Source: Opitutia bacterium UBA7374 (GTDB lineage: Bacteria; Verrucomicrobiota; Verrucomicrobiia; Opitutales; Coraliomargaritaceae). Taken from it: a stretch of DNA of 36,578 bases. Made by a program: the position numbers and the translations under genes. Positions within the stretch are counted from its first letter, which is position 1. Every line of letters begins with the position of its first letter. The stretch spans positions 1-36,578 of the forward strand of contig DKOA01000045.1 in assembly GCA_002469895.1 (NCBI GenBank). The letters run 5' to 3'. Positions 32,874-36,578 of the stretch are shown piece after piece. The notes beneath the pieces are model-generated. The model saw nothing but the letters and a program-made list of their open reading frames with translations, ran no database searches and was not told the origin of the DNA.

Positions 32874-34169
32874 CTATTCCTGCCGCAGTTCTTTCGGCAT
32901 CTCTTTATCGCTCAAGCGGTCGATACGGGCACCGAGCGAAGCGAGTTTATTTTCAAAACGTTCGTAGCCGCGGTCGAGGTGGTAAATACGCTGGATCCAG
33001 GTTTCGCCTTGAGCCGCCATGGCAGCGAGAATGAGCGCGGCAGAGGCTCGTAAGTCAGAGGCCATGACCGGTGCGCCGGAGAGTGCGGAGGCACCCTTGA
33101 TGATAGCGCTGGGGCCTTCGATTGCGATGTCAGCACCCATTCTTTGCAGCTCCGGCACGTGCATAAATCGGTTGGGATAGATCCGTTCGGTTATGATCGA
33201 GAGACCCTCTGTCTGGGTCATGAGTGCGCAAAGTTGTGCCTGCAAGTCGGTCGGGAATCCGGGGTGGGGCAGGGTAATGACATCGACCGGGCGCAGGGAG
33301 TGATCATAGGGCAAGACGCGGATTGAGTCCGTCTTCTTTTCCATCGGTAGTCCCGCTTCTTCGAGCTTGTCGAGAAAGGCACCAAGCAGGTTGGGGGCAA
33401 TGCCCTTCACTTCCACGTCGCCGCGGGTGATGGCTGCGGCGGCGATAAAAGTGCCCGCTTCGATGCGGTCCGCGATCACGCTGTGCTTACAGCCATGCAG
33501 TTTTTCTACGCCGTGAATGGTCAGCTCGGGGCTGCCGATGCCCTCAATGTGTGCGCCCATCTTGACCAAAAGGTTGCAGAGATCGACAACTTCCGGCTCA
33601 CAGGCGGCACATTCGATGCGTGTTGTGCCGGGGGCCAGTACTGCGGCCATGGCGATATTGGCAGTTCCGGTTACGGTAGAGCCGCTTCGGCCACCGAGAA
33701 AGATCGGGCCACCGCAGATATCGCTCGCATCGACATGCACATAACCGCTGTCTATCGAGACTTTGCAATTTAGCTTGGCCAAGCCCTTGAGATGCAGGTC
33801 GATCGGCCGAGGGCCGATGACACAGCCGCCCGGTATGGAGACTTCAGCGCGGCGCAACCGGCCAACCAGCGGGCCCAATAAACAAACAGAGGCACGCATC
33901 TTGCGAACCAGTTCGTAAGGGGCTACGTGGGTAAGCTGTGCCGCTGTGACTTCCCACACGCCGGGCTCCGGCGATTCAACGCGGGCGCCGACATGGCGCA
34001 TGATCTCGACCATGAAGCGGATATCGCTGAGGTCGGGAACGTTCTCCAGCCGCACGGTCTCTTCGGTTAGAAGAGATGCCGCGAGAATAGGCAGGGCCGC
34101 ATTTTTAGCGCCGCCCACTTCGATGGTTCCCTTCAGGGGCCCGTTTCCGGTGACGCGAAAGACATCCAT
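32874..34169 (-). CDS. murA: UDP-N-acetylglucosamine 1-carboxyvinyltransferase
   Basis: MurA adds enolpyruvate from PEP to UDP-GlcNAc, the first committed step of peptidoglycan synthesis, in the cytoplasm. The 431-residue protein has GGAKNAALPILAA (19-31) with K22, MRASVCLLGPLVGR (91-104) and the catalytic cysteine C116 in SIPGGCVIGPRP (111-122), which is the fosfomycin target residue in this family. Later landmarks include HPGFPTDLQAQ and the C-terminal YERFENKLASLGA. It is 17 bp after the RG-rich gene and 14 bp before ruvB. Since C116 is present, fosfomycin sensitivity would be expected rather than the Asp-type intrinsic resistance. Confidence 0.97.
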   Translation of the reverse strand: MDVFRVTGNGPLKGTIEVGGAKNAALPILAASLLTEETVRLENVPDLSDIRFMVEIMRHVGARVESPEPGVWEVTAAQLTHVAPYELVRKMRASVCLLGPLVGRLRRAEVSIPGGCVIGPRPIDLHLKGLAKLNCKVSIDSGYVHVDASDICGGPIFLGGRSGSTVTGTANIAMAAVLAPGTTRIECAACEPEVVDLCNLLVKMGAHIEGIGSPELTIHGVEKLHGCKHSVIADRIEAGTFIAAAAITRGDVEVKGIAPNLLGAFLDKLEEAGLPMEKKTDSIRVLPYDHSLRPVDVITLPHPGFPTDLQAQLCALMTQTEGLSIITERIYPNRFMHVPELQRMGADIAIEGPSAIIKGASALSGAPVMASDLRASAALILAAMAAQGETWIQRIYHLDRGYERFENKLASLGARIDRLSDKEMPKELRQE

Positions 34170-34186
34170 GCGGGCGTTTTTAAAGA

Positions 34187-34870
34187 TTAATGGTTATCTC
34201 GGGACTGTGCGGGTTGTCTGCGGTTGCCCCCGCGTCCTCCGCGTCGACCGCGACCACCCTGAGGGCGACGATTAGCGCCGCCTCCATTTCGGGGTCCTCG
34301 GCCGCGCTGGCCGGATTGATTCGATCCGCCTTTACGGGCGTTTCTTTTTGCAGGTTTTGGACCCAGTCCAAAAAGCTTCAGGATGGAAGCGATTAATCCG
34401 GTTTTCGCTGGCGTGTTGTTCTTACGTTTTTGAGGCGGCTTCTTGCCGGCTTTCGGTGCCGGGCGATCCGGGGAATTCTTTTTGCGGGCATCGCGCTCGG
34501 CTTTGCGCTGAACGATGCGTTCTTCCACTCGTTTGACCGCGGCCAAAGTGGCATCTGTGGGTTGCGGGTCTGTGCGAGGAGTTTCCTCGACGACTTTCGG
34601 ACGGGGGCTTTCGCTTGGCTCTTGCGCCACATCCGGCTTACGGGAACTTGTCGGCATAGAAGCGACTTCATCCGGTTTGTCGGCTCCGCTAAGGGCTTCT
34701 GTTGAGAAGGCTTCTGCCGGGTCGATTTCCCCCATGTTTCCTTTGGGCGCCTCCGTGTGCTCTTTTTTAAATCCACCGCTCCGGCGGCGTGTGCGAGGTT
34801 TCGCCTCTTCTCCGGGCGTGTAAGTCTGCGCCGGGTCAGTGTTTGGCTGTGTTTCTTCGAATTCTGGCAT
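34187..34870 (-). CDS. Disordered RG-rich protein of unknown function upstream of murA
   Basis: The 227-residue protein looks mostly disordered. An acidic/proline-rich first half (about 1-105) is followed by a charged helix (about 106-132, repeated Arg/Glu/Lys), a short basic linker and a small amphipathic stretch TGLIASILKLFGLG (157-170). It ends in a strongly basic tail rich in Arg, Gly and Asn (about 178-222) with many RG and GGR steps. RGG-like tails commonly bind RNA. No enzyme or signal motif is seen. The gene heads the murA-ruvB series, 17 bp before murA, and its frame is supported by that spacing and by the coherent composition. Function is unknown; an RNA-binding role is inferred from composition only. 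Confidence 0.75.
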   Translation of the reverse strand: MPEFEETQPNTDPAQTYTPGEEAKPRTRRRSGGFKKEHTEAPKGNMGEIDPAEAFSTEALSGADKPDEVASMPTSSRKPDVAQEPSESPRPKVVEETPRTDPQPTDATLAAVKRVEERIVQRKAERDARKKNSPDRPAPKAGKKPPQKRKNNTPAKTGLIASILKLFGLGPKPAKRNARKGGSNQSGQRGRGPRNGGGANRRPQGGRGRRGGRGGNRRQPAQSRDNH

Positions 34871-35136
34871 GGTTCTGGTTTTTGCTGTTATTTGATTGTT
34901 GGTGCCTCGGAGAGGGAACAGTCCATCACTGCGAGTACCATTATTGGGATTCGATCGCTATCCGTTGGAAAAGCTTCTTGCGGGCTGTGCAGAAATAGAC
35001 AACTAGGTTGATTGCCTGCGAAGCGCGATCAACAGATACATTTATGTGAGGATTCTTTCCGCGGCAAGGATTAAGTTATCCGGACGAGAGCCTTCGGGCT
35101 TGCCCAGACTTTAGGGGCGACCTATCTAATAGCCCT
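34871..35136. promoter_or_regulatory. Divergent intergenic region between the RG-rich gene and the dUTPase gene
   Basis: This 266-bp gap lies between two divergent starts and carries an imperfect hairpin (GTTGATTGC at 35007-35015 against GCGATCAAC at 35025-35033, 8 of 9 pairs) with no T-run. Promoters for both directions should be here, but I cannot point to convincing hexamers. No tRNA-like or coding structure is evident. Confidence 0.35.
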
Positions 35137-35508
35137 ATGGATAAATTTGATGAAATTTTCGCGCAGCAGGACACTCTAAACAAGCGTATTGGCGTCAATA
35201 CCGACAATATGACGGAGGAGGAAAAGGCGAAGTGGGTGCTAAACTACACGCGGGCCATGCAGCAGGAGATGGCGGAGTTAATCGACTCGGTGCCGTGGAA
35301 GTGGTGGGCCAAGTACCAGGAGTTTGACGAGCAGAATGCAAAGGTCGAGGTGGTCGACTTGTTTCACTTTCTTATTTCGATCGCCCAGGTATTGGGGATG
35401 AGTGCGGATGATGTCTACGCGGCCTACTGCAAGAAGAATGAGGTGAACCACAAGCGTCAGGACAGTGGTTACACCGAAAAAGATGAAGCGGATTCCCGCC
35501 ATATTTAG
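35137..35508 (+). CDS. Dimeric-type dUTPase (dUTP diphosphatase)
   Basis: This 123-residue all-helical protein belongs to the dimeric dUTPase/MazG-like group, which hydrolyses dUTP to dUMP and keeps uracil out of DNA. Motifs of that family are visible: FAQQDTLNKRIG (8-19), EMAELIDSVPWKWW (44-57), EVVDLFHFLISIAQ (71-84) and the final YCKKNEVNHKRQDSGY (97-112). E44, E47, E71 and D74 are the likely magnesium ligands. The trimeric dUTPase of most bacteria is unrelated. The ATG at 35137 lies in a sequence with no clear ribosome binding site. A CPBP protease gene follows after about 25 bp, so they probably share a transcript. Confidence 0.9.
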   Translation: MDKFDEIFAQQDTLNKRIGVNTDNMTEEEKAKWVLNYTRAMQQEMAELIDSVPWKWWAKYQEFDEQNAKVEVVDLFHFLISIAQVLGMSADDVYAAYCKKNEVNHKRQDSGYTEKDEADSRHI

Positions 35509-35535
35509 TCCGTAGAAATTTGAATTGCCCGGGTG

Positions 35536-36147
35536 ATGGATGCCTTGAATGAAAGCCCCTTGATGATTCTCGCTTATGTGGGGATCGCGGCCTATGTTCT
35601 CCATATGTATCTCGGTGATTACCGGGCGGATCGCTCCGGACAGCCGAATCCGAAGGCCATGCCGGGAGCGAAGGGTTTCGGCGCAGGCGTGGCGGTGATC
35701 GGAGTGATTGGATCCTTGCTTCTGCTCGCGGTTGAGACGGGCGGGGAATTTGCCCTCGGAATCGTCGGGGAGCAGAGCGAGATGATCTGGTATTTTCTCT
35801 TTGCCAGCTTGGGGGCGGGCGTGGTCGAGGAAGTCATCTTTCGCGGTTTCCTCGTGGTGGAAAATCGGGGACGGGCGGCTTTGATCGGCAGTTGTGTCGG
35901 TTTTTCCCTGATCTTTGCTTTGATTCATGGTCATTTCTGGAGTACCGAGGAAGGCTTCGTTTGGACTTTCACAAGTAAAGCTTTCTTCACCACAGGGATT
36001 CTCTTTGCCAACTCGCTCTGGTGGTATGCGGTCCGCTTCGGGCCGTGGAACCCGCAGCGCTCGATCTTCCCCTGCATGATGGCGCACGCCGCGAGCAACC
36101 TAGGGGTATTTGTCGTCAAGCTAGCTCAGGGCTACGTGGTTTTTTAG
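35536..36147 (+). CDS. CPBP-family intramembrane metalloprotease
   Basis: This 203-residue integral membrane protein has several hydrophobic helices and the CPBP (Abi) protease motifs. Motif 1 is EEVIFRG (98-104) with the catalytic glutamates E98 and E99 and R103. Motif 2 lies in FALIHGH (127-133) with H131. Motif 3 is HAASN (184-188) with H184 and N188. Bacterial members often process or protect peptides and some give bacteriocin immunity; the substrate here is unknown. The start is probably ATG at 35536, one codon after an in-frame GTG. It follows the dUTPase gene closely and is followed by a terminator. Confidence 0.9.
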   Translation: MDALNESPLMILAYVGIAAYVLHMYLGDYRADRSGQPNPKAMPGAKGFGAGVAVIGVIGSLLLLAVETGGEFALGIVGEQSEMIWYFLFASLGAGVVEEVIFRGFLVVENRGRAALIGSCVGFSLIFALIHGHFWSTEEGFVWTFTSKAFFTTGILFANSLWWYAVRFGPWNPQRSIFPCMMAHAASNLGVFVVKLAQGYVVF

Positions 36148-36174
36148 ATTCATCGTCGATTTCCGGGATCTGTG

Positions 36175-36206
36175 AGAATGCTTGCTGGAAAGCATTCTGT
36201 ATTTTT
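36175..36206 (+). terminator. Rho-independent terminator after the CPBP protease gene
   Basis: A 9-bp stem (AGAATGCTT at 36175-36183 with AAGCATTCT at 36190-36198) closes a six-base loop and is followed by GTATTTTT. It lies 27 bp after the protease stop codon. The stem is AT-rich, so it is weaker than the one after the sulfatase gene. Confidence 0.7.
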
Positions 36207-36249
36207 GCCCGCGAGGTGCCGTGTAGTCTGGATGACTGGAGTGGAATAA

Positions 36250-36273
36250 GGAAGGCAGGAAAGCAGGAATATG
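36250..36273. repeat. Three imperfect 8-bp purine-rich units (GGAAGGCA type)
   Basis: The stretch reads GGAAGGCA, GGAAAGCA and GGAATATG in direct tandem, with the first two units differing at one base and the third more diverged. It lies in the long gene-free right end of the window (36148-36578, 431 bp), where I find no credible coding frame. Confidence 0.6.
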
Positions 36274-36308
36274 GAACCGCTGAGGGCGCACTGCATCTGT
36301 GCAGGGGG

Positions 36309-36348
36309 AGTATGGCAAAATAATTGGTGACAGAATAATTCAGTATGG
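36309..36348. repeat. 15-bp-spaced direct repeat flanked by AGTATGG
   Basis: CAAAATAATT (36316-36325) recurs as CAGAATAATT (36331-36340), 15 bp apart and 9 of 10 identical. The pair is bracketed by two identical AGTATGG heptamers (36309-36315 and 36342-36348). The structure is clear in the sequence; its origin is unknown. Confidence 0.55.
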
Positions 36349-36422
36349 ATCCAAGACGGGAAACAGAAAAAGTGACAACTGGTAAACGAAGGAATTCTGG
36401 AATAGTGGTGCATTAGATAAGC

Positions 36423-36512
36423 CCCCGTGCCTCCGTGAGAGAAAACACGTTGTGCTGGTGCTACGTGCGGATCAGGAGTTGGGTTTCACACGGAGGCACG
36501 GGGACACGGAGA
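36423..36512. repeat. 15-bp inverted repeat with an 8-bp tandem (CACGGAGG units) on its right arm
   Basis: CCCCGTGCCTCCGTG (36423-36437) is the exact reverse complement of CACGGAGGCACGGGG (36489-36503), with 51 bp between the arms. The right arm is itself the start of an 8-bp tandem: CACGGAGG, CACGGGGA and CACGGAGA (36489-36512). The inverted pair could form a long-stem hairpin in a transcript. No T-run follows, so it is not a standard terminator. No transposase lies between the arms. Confidence 0.7.
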
Positions 36513-36531
36513 TGGATGAAGATAGCTTATC

Positions 36532-36561
36532 CACAGATTCACGCGGATGAACGCAGATCAT
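36532..36561. repeat. Three 10-bp units of a CGCAGATNAA-type tandem repeat
   Basis: The sequence divides into CACAGATTCA, CGCGGATGAA and CGCAGATCAT, a 10-bp period close to one DNA helical turn. Similar CACAGATTA/CGCAGATGAA strings recur in intergenic DNA of some environmental bacteria as far as I recall, but I could not check this. Confidence 0.6.
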
Positions 36562-36578
36562 AAAAGCTTGGCCCGCGA

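Noticed and set aside
35007..35033. Hairpin GTTGATTGC/GCGATCAAC as a terminator
   Set aside because: It lies between divergent gene starts and has no T-run, so it does not fit a terminator.
1..36578. CRISPR array, prophage, integron or insertion sequence
   Set aside because: No spacer-like regular repeats with unique spacers, no transposase, integrase or phage structural genes were found on either strand.

Overview
The window (36,578 bp, moderately GC-rich) reads as a core chromosomal segment of a Gram-negative, rod-shaped, menaquinone-using heterotroph. The gene content (MoxR/Bat operon, a CTAGR-type sulfatase, KamA, a Tol/Exb-like triad, MreBCD with PBP2, MenB) best fits an Opitutae-like member of the Verrucomicrobiota. 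That placement is inference from protein style and gene content; no rRNA gene is present to settle it. I found no integrase, transposase, CRISPR array, tRNA or rRNA gene.

Layout. 1-476 is the 5' part of a PfkB-type sugar kinase, cut by the window edge. 598-2525 is an ExbB/ExbD/TonB-TolA-like triad. 2591-3983 holds a MarR regulator followed by menB, and a similar dyad (CTTGACATCAAG / CTTTATATCAAG) lies before each of the two genes. 3995-5669 is a small secreted protein plus KamA, divergent from an ArsR regulator (5755-6069). 6087-12266 (minus strand) is a complete MoxR-DUF58-DUF4381-BatA-BatB-TPR-BatD operon, most of it translationally overlapping. A sulfatase and carA follow on the plus strand (12463-15304). 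15301-20098 (minus strand) carries truA, a cyclic-nucleotide-binding/methylglyoxal synthase fusion, comF, accD and folC. ruvC and a short-chain dehydrogenase lie on the plus strand (20189-21545).

21532-34870 is a long minus-strand run: an RG-rich disordered protein, murA, ruvB, a SpoU-type rRNA methyltransferase, tyrS, a peroxiredoxin, aconitase, a STAS protein, mreB, mreC, mreD and mrdA (PBP2). This groups peptidoglycan precursor synthesis at its start with rod-shape elongation machinery at its end. 35137-36147 (plus strand) holds a dimeric dUTPase and a CPBP membrane protease, followed by a terminator. The last 400 bp are non-coding and packed with short-period imperfect tandem and inverted repeats.

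The most unusual items are the cyclic-nucleotide-binding domain fused to methylglyoxal synthase with all catalytic residues intact, an AccD that has lost three of its four zinc-ligand cysteines, the BatB subunit with a broken MIDAS, the paired operator-like dyads at marR and menB, and the repeat mosaic at the right end. Several starts are reassigned to ATG/GTG codons that overlap the upstream stop codon. Many genes lack a clear Shine-Dalgarno sequence, and GTG or TTG starts are common.
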